From CAIJMI01 sp964448085 (GTDB lineage Bacteria > Patescibacteriota > Microgenomatia > UBA10105 > UBA927): 7,376 nt of DNA. Below are positions 1 to 4,507 of the stretch, one piece after another. How positions within the stretch are numbered: position 1 is the stretch's first letter; the number at the start of each line of letters is the position of its first letter. Below the pieces are notes generated by a model. That model saw only the letters and a program-made list of their open reading frames with translations. It did no database searches and had not been told where the DNA came from. Location: positions 1-7,376 of the forward strand of contig CAYUUX010000037.1 of the NCBI GenBank assembly GCA_964448085.1, written 5' to 3'. The translations under genes and the position numbers were made by a program.

Positions 1-17
1 CTTGTGTCTTTGGCCAT
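1..17 (-). CDS. Rep of unit C, first codons only (partial)
   Basis: The minus-strand ATG at 17-15 opens a reading frame M-A-K-D-T before running off the left edge. This matches the first five residues of the Rep in unit A. It is preceded by the same GGAGGTG ribosome-binding sequence and iteron region as the other rep genes. Its upstream DNA differs from that of both A and B, so it marks a third unit type. Nothing more of the gene is visible. Confidence 0.7.
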
Positions 18-131
18 CACCTCCCCTTTGTCACAGAGGTTCCATTGTCACAACCAATTGTCACAACTTTGTCACAACCTCTTTTTCCTTTCTTTTTGAA
101 CATTTAAAGCAATTTGTCACAAGTCACAGAG
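18..131 (-). repeat. Iteron region of unit C (GTCACA type)
   Basis: Six direct repeats of GTCACA (TGTGAC on the rep strand) start at 30, 47, 60, 71, 116 and 123, giving start-to-start steps of 17, 13, 11, 45 and 7. Five lie in the longer context TTGTCACA. The first and last belong to a 10-base repeat GTCACAGAGG that brackets the region. The pair at 116-128 ends three bases from the origin stem, where Rep binding sites lie in CRESS replicons. The region also carries the rep ribosome-binding site, so Rep bound here could repress its own gene. I see no convincing promoter; the AT-rich stretch at about 77-113 is the likeliest place for one. Confidence 0.8.
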
Positions 132-163
132 GTCCCCTAAGGTAATACTAGTCCTTAGGGGAC
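132..163 (-). other. Rolling-circle origin hairpin, C/A junction
   Basis: A perfect 11-bp inverted repeat (GTCCCCTAAGG at 132-142, CCTTAGGGGAC at 153-163) encloses a 10-base loop. On the minus (rep-coding) strand, positions 150-142 read TAGTATTAC, the circovirus-type nonanucleotide (consensus NANTATTAC). CRESS Reps nick this between the last T and AC. Stem and loop sizes resemble circovirus and geminivirus origins. The nick would prime synthesis towards lower coordinates, first through the adjoining iterons and rep. All five copies in the window are identical. Confidence 0.92.
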
Positions 164-426
164 TCTTCCTCGCCCCTTTCAACCGCCTCAATCGACTCTT
201 TCCAGTAGAGCATCATCTTGGTGATTTCATCGATTGTCATCTGGCCCACAGGCTTATCCAACGGTGAAGGTTGCCCCTCAATTTGCTTTGCTACTTCATT
301 TAATAGCGCCGTAAGCCAACTAGACATCGAGATCCCTTGTGCGCTCGTGTAACCCCGAATGATCTCGTATGACCGCTCATCCAAAGCGAAACACTTCTTC
401 ACCTTTCTTCTAATTCCCATTCTCAT
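148..426 (-). CDS. Ribbon-helix-helix DNA-binding protein, unit A copy 1
   Basis: Predicted 92-aa protein. Residues about 8-15 (KVKKCFAL) look like the DNA-contacting strand, followed by a helix (DERSYEIIRGYTSAQ) and, after GIS, a second helix (MSSWLTALLNEVAKQ). This is the Arc/CopG-like ribbon-helix-helix layout. A charged C-terminal helix follows (about 65-87). Such proteins on rolling-circle plasmids are commonly copy-number repressors or relaxase accessory factors; no relaxase other than Rep is present, so a regulatory role is more likely (inference). The frame is open further upstream, but I chose the ATG at 426-424 because GGAGG lies 8 nt before it (435-439), and both SD and ATG are conserved in unit B. 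The alternative MKK start upstream has no SD. The TAG stop (150-148) lies inside the origin nonanucleotide. Confidence 0.8.
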   Translation of the reverse strand: MRMGIRRKVKKCFALDERSYEIIRGYTSAQGISMSSWLTALLNEVAKQIEGQPSPLDKPVGQMTIDEITKMMLYWKESIEAVERGEEESPKD

Positions 427-458
427 CCGCTTTTCCTCCATCGATTTCTCGGGCCGGC

Positions 459-477
459 CAGGGGGGAGTACCCCCTG
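459..477 (-). promoter_or_regulatory. G-rich palindrome upstream of the RHH gene, unit A copy 1
   Basis: Arms CAGGGGG (459-465) and CCCCCTG (471-477) flank a 5-base centre, directly beside an 8-base GGCCGGCC palindrome (452-459). It lies about 20 nt upstream of the RHH ribosome-binding site. In unit B the arms are unchanged while the centre differs. It could be an operator for the RHH protein, which usually binds inverted or repeated sites, or an RNA hairpin affecting RHH expression. The function is inferred from position only. Confidence 0.4.
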
Positions 478-517
478 TCCTTTGCCCTTTGTCCTTAACT
501 GAAAGGGGAATGTGTTC

Positions 518-546
518 GGTATGACATCTTTCTTACTAAAAGTCAA
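518..546 (-). promoter_or_regulatory. Weak promoter candidate for the RHH gene, unit A copy 1
   Basis: On the minus strand TTGACT (546-541) resembles a -35 box. A 17-nt spacer then leads to CATACC (523-518), a poor -10. Both elements and the 17-nt spacing recur in unit B (2330-2325 and 2307-2302) although the spacer differs. It would give a leader of roughly 80 nt ahead of the RHH start. The -10 is weak, so this is tentative. Confidence 0.3.
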
Positions 547-610
547 CAATTTTTTCATACCAAAGAGCAAAAAAAAGAAGAACGCAGAAAGCCTTGGTCT
601 ATACCGTATC

Positions 611-681
611 GTTGGGCCTAAGAAGCCAATACTTCATTCCCTCGTGGGGCGAGGGATTCCGTTTGTCTTCTAAGGCCCAAC
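611..681. other. Compound hairpin between zinc-ribbon and RHH genes, unit A copy 1
   Basis: Outer arms GTTGGGCCTAAGAAG (611-625) and CTTCTAAGGCCCAAC (667-681) pair at 14 of 15 positions. Inside is a 7-bp hairpin, TCCCTCG (638-644) and CGAGGGA (650-656), with loop TGGGG. Unit B keeps the inner stem through a compensatory change and has indels that break every frame, so this is structured non-coding DNA or RNA. Candidates are a single-strand (lagging-strand) origin, which rolling-circle plasmids need, or a structured leader of the RHH transcript. I recognise no known riboswitch family. The rest of the 427-714 gap shows only the palindrome and promoter candidate listed separately. Confidence 0.65.
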
Positions 682-687
682 TTTTTT
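611..687 (+). terminator. Possible plus-strand intrinsic terminator, unit A copy 1
   Basis: Read on the plus strand, the outer stem closes with GGCCCAAC directly followed by six T residues (682-687), a GC-rich stem plus U-tract. Read on the minus strand, the stem is followed by no T-run. A terminator here would end a transcript antisense to the RHH gene or its leader. No plus-strand gene is evident. In unit B the T-run is kept but the outer stem is weaker. Confidence 0.35.
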
Positions 688-714
688 CTACCCAGCGACA
701 CAAAAGAACCGCCC

Positions 715-891
715 TCACCTACACCTCGCGCTGATCCGGGCCCACACCTCAAGTCCCATCTCGATTTCTACAGAATCCCCAACCTCATCAGCACCCCAAA
801 CGAAATCATTATTGCACTCAGCACAGATTCGCCACCAACGATCCTCACGCCAAAGCCATTCCCCCCATTCACCACAAAATTTGCACTCCAT
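715..891 (-). CDS. Small four-cysteine zinc-ribbon protein, unit A copy 1
   Basis: Predicted 58-aa protein with two CxxC pairs, C3-K-F-C6 and C23-A-E-C26, separated by a Trp-rich loop (several W between residues 9 and 20). This is a probable zinc-ribbon knuckle. The C-terminal half is acidic and ends WARISARCR. I do not recognise a family. The ATG at 891-889 is chosen because the unit B homologue aligns from exactly this Met (MECKFC), whereas residues further upstream in the open frame do not align. It starts 10 nt after the rep stop with only a weak GAAGG close by, so translation is probably coupled to rep. It is 44 of 58 residues identical to its unit B counterpart, clearly faster-changing than Rep. 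It may be a DNA-binding accessory factor for Rep, or bind a host protein (inference). Confidence 0.7.
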   Translation of the reverse strand: MECKFCGEWGEWLWREDRWWRICAECNNDFVWGADEVGDSVEIEMGLEVWARISARCR

Positions 892-901
892 GATCCTTCG
901 C

Positions 902-1843
902 CTAAAACGGACACTCCACAACTCTCAAGTCCGGTACCTTTCTTGCTTCAAAGAAGTATTTCACAAGGTGAATACGACGCCTGAACGCCTCCCATGTTTT
1001 TGGCTGTTCCTTTTGAATTTGCGGGTATTGCTCATCTAAAGGGATATTGGAAAGAATAAATACATCGGTGAAACACGCTATCTTGTTGACATAGCGACAC
1101 GGTAACTCCAAAGGGTATCCATCCAAATAATTCAGCATGTCTTGAATCTTAAGACTTGAACGGAACTCTTCAAAGACCACGATCTTCTGTTGCCTATAGC
1201 TATCCCATGGATGATCATAGTCCGTTACTCGGTGAACCTTTCCATAACCGTATTTTTCCATCACCCCACGAGTCTTCCCTGTTTCTGTTGCCCCCCACCA
1301 ATAAGCAGTTTGCATCGTCCTAAAAATATCCCTGTATTCCGACTCCACAACAATTTGTCGCGCCCTTTCAATCTTATCCAAGTGCATCATGTACTGTGGA
1401 TCTTCATCCATGATTTCTTTGTTCGTCTTGCCTTCCCTTATCATGTCGTACAGATCATCCAGATCCGTACGCCTTCCCGGCCTTTCCTGAGGACATTCCC
1501 CGAACTCTTCAAAAGTCTCCGGAAGATTGGTTTCCTTTTTCTTGTCCTTTGCCCACTTCCCTTCCTTCCGAATGTAATCCCGGTTCTGTTGCGCTGTTCC
1601 CTTGGCCATCTCGAAATGAGCGCCAGGAAAATGATTTTTCATTGTCGAGAATCGAATCTGATTTTTCCCTTGAATGTAAACATGAGTATGGTAGGTCCCT
1701 TCCTCCCCAATCTCATCGCACAAACAAGCATAGTCCAATTCCAGACCTACGATGATTGCCCGAAGCCTTGAGTGATCCATTCCGTGTTCGCTTGGATTGT
1801 TTATTGTCACCTGCCATTTTCGCGTTCTTGTGTCCTTGGCCAT
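902..1843 (-). CDS. rep: Rolling-circle replication initiator Rep (HUH endonuclease + SF3 helicase), unit A copy 1
   Basis: Predicted 313-aa CRESS-type Rep that would nick the origin hairpin, stay bound to the 5' end and unwind DNA. The endonuclease domain has motif I WQVTINNP (10-17), motif II HTH (H52, H54) and motif III with nucleophile Y90 (RDYIRK, K93). The helicase domain has Walker A GATETGKT (184-191), Walker B KIVVFEEF (220-227, E225/E226), motif C with N266 (ILSN) and an arginine-rich R288-R290 segment that may supply the arginine finger. All catalytic residues are present, and the length is close to that of circovirus Reps. I chose the ATG at 1843-1841: unit B has ATG at the same place but lacks the GTG found one codon upstream here. 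GGAGG (1846-1850) lies only 2 nt before the ATG, unusually close. Iterons lie just upstream. Confidence 0.95.
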   Translation of the reverse strand: MAKDTRTRKWQVTINNPSEHGMDHSRLRAIIVGLELDYACLCDEIGEEGTYHTHVYIQGKNQIRFSTMKNHFPGAHFEMAKGTAQQNRDYIRKEGKWAKDKKKETNLPETFEEFGECPQERPGRRTDLDDLYDMIREGKTNKEIMDEDPQYMMHLDKIERARQIVVESEYRDIFRTMQTAYWWGATETGKTRGVMEKYGYGKVHRVTDYDHPWDSYRQQKIVVFEEFRSSLKIQDMLNYLDGYPLELPCRYVNKIACFTDVFILSNIPLDEQYPQIQKEQPKTWEAFRRRIHLVKYFFEARKVPDLRVVECPF

Positions 1844-1957
1844 CACCTCCCCTTTGTCTCAGAGGTTCCCTTGTCTCAACTCTTTGTCTCAACTTTGTCT
1901 CAACTGCTTTTTCCTTGTATATCGCTGACTTAAATCAATTTGTCTCATGTCTCAGAG
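1844..1957 (-). repeat. Iteron region of unit A copy 1 (GTCTCA type)
   Basis: Six GTCTCA repeats (TGAGAC on the rep strand) start at 1856, 1873, 1886, 1897, 1942 and 1949. The steps are 17, 13, 11, 45 and 7, exactly as in units B and C, but the fourth base of every iteron is T rather than A. The bracketing 10-base repeat is correspondingly GTCTCAGAGG (1856-1865 and 1949-1958). The pair beside the hairpin probably forms the core Rep binding site; the four near the start codon may serve autoregulation. The AT-rich spacer (1903-1941) differs from that of B and C. Confidence 0.85.
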
Positions 1958-1989
1958 GTCCCCTAAGGTAATACTAGTCCTTAGGGGAC
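1958..1989 (-). other. Rolling-circle origin hairpin, A/B junction copy 1
   Basis: The hairpin is identical to the one at 132-163: stem 1958-1968 with 1979-1989, and TAGTATTAC on the minus strand at 1976-1968. It adjoins GTCTCA iterons on the rep A side and the RHH gene of unit B on the other side, whose stop codon it contains. Confidence 0.92.
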
Positions 1990-2210
1990 TTTTCCTCGCC
2001 TCTTTCAACCGCCTCAATCGACTCTTTCCAGTAGAGCATCATCTTGGTGATTTCATNNNNNNNNNNNNNNNNNNNNNNNNNNNNNNNNNNNNNNNNNNNN
2101 NNNNNNNNNNNNNNNNNNNNNNNNNNNNNNNNNNNNNNNNNNNNNNNNNNNNNNNNCCGCTCATCCAAAGCGAAACACTTCTTCACCTTTCTTCTAATTC
2201 CCATTCTCAT
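1974..2210 (-). CDS. Ribbon-helix-helix protein, unit B copy 1 (interrupted by assembly gap)
   Basis: Counterpart of the unit A RHH gene. The start ATG (2210-2208) has the same GGAGG 8 nt upstream, and the first residues (MRMGIRRKVKKCFALDER) match unit A exactly. The C-terminal part from EITKMM on differs by one residue (E to K before SPKD). The 100 N bases remove most of both RHH helices. Unit A has 142 bases there; the 42-base difference is a multiple of three, so the frame reads through the placeholder by chance. The frame extends far upstream in this unit, but that extension is not shared by unit A and crosses the compound hairpin, so it is rejected. The true length is probably 92 aa. Confidence 0.7.
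   Translation of the reverse strand: MRMGIRRKVKKCFALDERXXXXXXXXXXXXXXXXXXXXXXXXXXXXXXXXXXEITKMMLYWKESIEAVERGEEKSPKD
2057..2156. other. Assembly gap of 100 N
   Basis: Exactly 100 undetermined bases, a conventional scaffold placeholder. The bases on both sides are nearly identical between units A and B, so the assembler probably could not assign reads here. By comparison with 231-372 the real length is likely about 142 bases. Confidence 0.97.
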
Positions 2211-2242
2211 CTGCTTTTCCTCCACTGATTTCTCGGGCCGGC

Positions 2243-2261
2243 CAGGGGGGGGTACCCCCTG
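2243..2261 (-). promoter_or_regulatory. G-rich palindrome upstream of the RHH gene, unit B copy 1
   Basis: Arms CAGGGGG (2243-2249) and CCCCCTG (2255-2261) are unchanged from unit A, while the centre is GGGTA instead of GAGTA. In this unit GGGGGTACCCCC forms an uninterrupted palindrome. Its position relative to the RHH ribosome-binding site is the same as in unit A. The weak TTGACT/CATACC promoter candidate also recurs here (2330-2325 and 2307-2302). Confidence 0.4.
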
Positions 2262-2394
2262 TCCTTTGCCCTTGGTCCTTAACTGAAAGGGGAATGTGGT
2301 GGGTATGACATACATACTACCAAAAGTCAACCATTTTTTCATACCGCAGAGAAATAAAAAAAAGAACGCATGACGCCTTGGTCTATACCGTTCC

Positions 2395-2463
2395 GTTGGG
2401 CCAAGAAGCCAATACTTCATTCCCCCGTGGGCGGGGGATTCCGTTTGTCTTCTAAGCCCCAAC
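2395..2463. other. Compound hairpin, unit B copy 1 (compensatory change in inner stem)
   Basis: The inner stem is TCCCCCG (2421-2427) with CGGGGGA (2432-2438) and loop TGGG. One T-A pair of unit A is replaced by C-G, with both sides changed. The bases between inner and outer stems are identical to unit A. The outer arms (2395-2408 and 2449-2463) still pair at their ends (GTTGGG with CCCAAC, AGAAG with CTTCT) but have an internal mismatch and a one-base bulge. Apart from the palindrome and promoter candidate, the 2211-2496 gap holds nothing else I can support. Confidence 0.6.
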
Positions 2464-2496
2464 TTTTTTCTCACCCGCGACACAAAAGCACAGCGC

Positions 2497-2673
2497 TTAC
2501 CTACACCTTGCCTCTATCCTGGCCCAAGCCGCCGGACCTATCTCCACTTCAAACGAAGAACCAACGTCATCAAGGCCCCAAACGAAGTCATTATTGCAAT
2601 CGGAACAGATGCGCCACCATCTATCCTCCCTCCACAACCAACTTCCATATTCTCCACAAAATTTACATTCCAT
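2497..2673 (-). CDS. Small four-cysteine zinc-ribbon protein, unit B copy 1
   Basis: A 58-aa homologue of the unit A protein, 44 of 58 residues identical. C3, C6, C23 and C26 and the core LWREDRWWRIC are kept. The changes cluster in the second half (for example A34L, D39S, L47P, E48A, V49A) and next to the second CxxC (A24S, E25D). It starts 8 nt after the rep stop with no clear ribosome-binding site, again suggesting translational coupling. It ends with TAA. Confidence 0.7.
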   Translation of the reverse strand: MECKFCGEYGSWLWREDRWWRICSDCNNDFVWGLDDVGSSFEVEIGPAAWARIEARCR

Positions 2674-2681
2674 GACCGTGC

Positions 2682-3623
2682 TTAGAATGGGCAATCAACC
2701 ACTTTCAGAGAAGGGCCCTTTATTTGATCAAAGAAGTATTTCACAATGTGAATACGACGCCTGAAAGCATCCCATGTTTTAGGTTGATCCTTTTGAATCT
2801 GGGGGTATTGCTCATCCAGGGGGATATTAGAAATGATGAAAACATCGGTGAAACAAGCTATCTTGTTCACATAACGACAGGGGAGCTCCAAAGGATACCC
2901 GTCTGTGTAGTTCAACATATCCTGAATCTTGAGACTGGACCTGAACTCTTCAAAGACGACGATCTTTTGTTGCCTATAGCTATCCCAAGGATGGTCATAA
3001 TCAGTCACTCGGTGAACCTTTCCATATCCGTATTTTTCCATCACACCACGAGTTTTCCCCGTTTCTGTTGCTCCCCACAAGTAAGCAGTTTGCATTGTCC
3101 TGAAAACATCCCTGTATTCCGACTCCACAACGATTTGACGCGCCCTTTCAATCTTGTCCAGATGCATCATGTAACGCGGATCCTCATCCATGATTTCTTT
3201 GTTCGTTTTGCCTTCCCGTATCATGTCGTACAGATCATCCAGATCCGTACGCCTTCCCGGCCTTTCCTGAGGGCATTCACCGAACTCTTCAAAGGTCTCT
3301 GCTAGATTCGTTTCTTTTTTCTTGTCCTTTGCCCACTTCCCCTCTTTCCGTATGTAATCCCGGTTCTGTTGCGCCGTTCCCTTGGCCATCTCGAAATGAG
3401 CGCCAGGAAAGTGATTTTTCATTGTCGAGAATCGAATAGCATTCTTCCCTTGGATAAAAACGTGCGTGTGGTACGTCCCTTCTTCCCCAATCTCATCGCA
3501 CAAACACGCATAGTCCAATTCCAGCTCCACAATAATTGAACGAAGCCTTGAGTGATCCATTCCATGCTCACTAGGATTGTTTATTGTCACCTGCCATTTT
3601 CGACTTCTTGTGTCCTTGGTCAT
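2682..3623 (-). CDS. rep: Rolling-circle replication initiator Rep, unit B copy 1
   Basis: A 313-aa Rep, roughly 93% identical to Rep A, with all endonuclease and helicase motifs unchanged (motif I WQVTINNP, H52/H54, Y90, Walker A GATETGKT, Walker B FEEF, N266). Within the endonuclease domain it differs from Rep A at six sites: A2T, T7S, A29S, G33E, Y56F and Q62A. Y56 and Q62 flank the strand after motif II, a region that in geminivirus and circovirus Reps helps to set iteron specificity. The last 15 residues are the most diverged part. The ATG at 3623-3621 has GGAGG 2 nt upstream (3626-3630). Its upstream iterons are of the GTCACA type, unlike those of Rep A. Confidence 0.95.
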   Translation of the reverse strand: MTKDTRSRKWQVTINNPSEHGMDHSRLRSIIVELELDYACLCDEIGEEGTYHTHVFIQGKNAIRFSTMKNHFPGAHFEMAKGTAQQNRDYIRKEGKWAKDKKKETNLAETFEEFGECPQERPGRRTDLDDLYDMIREGKTNKEIMDEDPRYMMHLDKIERARQIVVESEYRDVFRTMQTAYLWGATETGKTRGVMEKYGYGKVHRVTDYDHPWDSYRQQKIVVFEEFRSSLKIQDMLNYTDGYPLELPCRYVNKIACFTDVFIISNIPLDEQYPQIQKDQPKTWDAFRRRIHIVKYFFDQIKGPSLKVVDCPF

Positions 3624-3737
3624 CCCCTCCCCTTTGTCACAGAGGTTACCTTGTCACAAGCCATTGTCACAACTTTGTCACAACCTCTTTTTGCTTGCTT
3701 TCCAATCATTTAAACCAATTTGTCACAAGTCACAGAG
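3624..3737 (-). repeat. Iteron region of unit B copy 1 (GTCACA type)
   Basis: Six GTCACA repeats start at 3636, 3653, 3666, 3677, 3722 and 3729, with the same 17-13-11-45-7 spacing as the other units. The spacer and inter-iteron bases differ from unit C at scattered positions, so B and C are separate lineages sharing one iteron type. Confidence 0.85.
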
Positions 3738-3769
3738 GTCCCCTAAGGTAATACTAGTCCTTAGGGGAC
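3738..3769 (-). other. Rolling-circle origin hairpin, B/A junction
   Basis: Identical stem and loop to the other origins; TAGTATTAC lies on the minus strand at 3756-3748. It adjoins GTCACA iterons of unit B and the RHH gene of the second unit A. Confidence 0.92.
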
Positions 3770-4032
3770 TCTTCCTCGCCCCTTTCAACCGCCTCAATCG
3801 ACTCTTTCCAGTAGAGCATCATCTTGGTGATTTCATCGATTGTCATCTGGCCCACAGGCTTATCCAACGGTGAAGGTTGCCCCTCAATTTGCTTTGCTAC
3901 TTCATTTAATAGCGCCGTAAGCCAACTAGACATCGAGATCCCTTGTGCGCTCGTGTAACCCCGAATGATCTCGTATGACCGCTCATCCAAAGCGAAACAC
4001 TTCTTCACCTTTCTTCTAATTCCCATTCTCAT
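3754..4032 (-). CDS. Ribbon-helix-helix protein, unit A copy 2
   Basis: Same protein as at 148-426 (92 aa from the ATG at 4032-4030, GGAGG at 4041-4045). This copy and the first give the only complete sequence of the RHH fold in the window. The TAG stop overlaps the origin nonanucleotide. Confidence 0.8.
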   Translation of the reverse strand: MRMGIRRKVKKCFALDERSYEIIRGYTSAQGISMSSWLTALLNEVAKQIEGQPSPLDKPVGQMTIDEITKMMLYWKESIEAVERGEEESPKD

Positions 4033-4064
4033 CCGCTTTTCCTCCATCGATTTCTCGGGCCGGC

Positions 4065-4083
4065 CAGGGGGGAGTACCCCCTG
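4065..4083 (-). promoter_or_regulatory. G-rich palindrome upstream of the RHH gene, unit A copy 2
   Basis: Second copy of the element at 459-477, with the same arms and the same GAGTA centre. The weak promoter candidate recurs at 4124-4152. Confidence 0.4.
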
Positions 4084-4216
4084 TCCTTTGCCCTTTGTCC
4101 TTAACTGAAAGGGGAATGTGTTCGGTATGACATCTTTCTTACTAAAAGTCAACAATTTTTTCATACCAAAGAGCAAAAAAAAGAAGAACGCAGAAAGCCT
4201 TGGTCTATACCGTATC

Positions 4217-4287
4217 GTTGGGCCTAAGAAGCCAATACTTCATTCCCTCGTGGGGCGAGGGATTCCGTTTGTCTTCTAAGGCCCAAC
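4217..4287. other. Compound hairpin, unit A copy 2 (with plus-strand T-run)
   Basis: Second copy of the structure at 611-681: outer arms 4217-4231 and 4273-4287, inner stem 4244-4250 with 4256-4262. The plus-strand T-run follows at 4288-4293. Nothing else is seen in the 4033-4320 gap beyond the palindrome and weak promoter candidate. Confidence 0.65.
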
Positions 4288-4320
4288 TTTTTTCTACCCA
4301 GCGACACAAAAGAACCGCCC

Positions 4321-4497
4321 TCACCTACACCTCGCGCTGATCCGGGCCCACACCTCAAGTCCCATCTCGATTTCTACAGAATCCCCAACCTCATCAGCAC
4401 CCCAAACGAAATCATTATTGCACTCAGCACAGATTCGCCACCAACGATCCTCACGCCAAAGCCATTCCCCCCATTCACCACAAAATTTGCACTCCAT
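4321..4497 (-). CDS. Small four-cysteine zinc-ribbon protein, unit A copy 2
   Basis: Identical product to 715-891. It starts at the ATG at 4497-4495, 10 nt after the stop of the second rep A. Confidence 0.7.
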   Translation of the reverse strand: MECKFCGEWGEWLWREDRWWRICAECNNDFVWGADEVGDSVEIEMGLEVWARISARCR

Positions 4498-4507
4498 GAT
4501 CCTTCGC

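Noticed and set aside
18..131. CRISPR-like array
   Set aside because: The repeats are only 6-8 bases with 1-39 bases between them, and sit between an origin hairpin and rep. They are iterons.
427..570. Upstream start of the RHH frame in unit A (140 aa)
   Set aside because: The first codon would be TTG without a ribosome-binding site. The extension encodes the G-rich palindrome and has no domain-like character.
892..921. Ten-residue longer start of the zinc-ribbon protein, overlapping the end of rep
   Set aside because: The extra residues do not align with those of unit B, while the sequences match from MECKFC onward.
1190..1771. 193-codon plus-strand open frame opposite rep (also at 2724-3305, 4796-5377, 6330-6911)
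   Set aside because: It lies wholly antisense to a Rep with all catalytic motifs. The A and B versions occupy different parts of rep and do not correspond, and no ribosome-binding site or recognisable domain is seen.
1903..1944. rep promoter with TATACA as -10 in the unit A spacer
   Set aside because: No acceptable -35 lies at the right distance, and the TATACA is not present in units B or C.
1756..1971. 71-codon plus-strand frame across the iteron region
   Set aside because: Its residues are translated iterons and origin DNA (repeated Val-Ser-Thr-Leu-like patterns). It is not conserved in unit B, where the repeat base differs.
2211..2483. Long N-terminal extension of the RHH frame in unit B (to 169 aa as written)
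   Set aside because: Unit A has indels that break this frame. The stretch crosses the compound hairpin, and a conserved GGAGG with 8-nt spacing marks the ATG at 2210.
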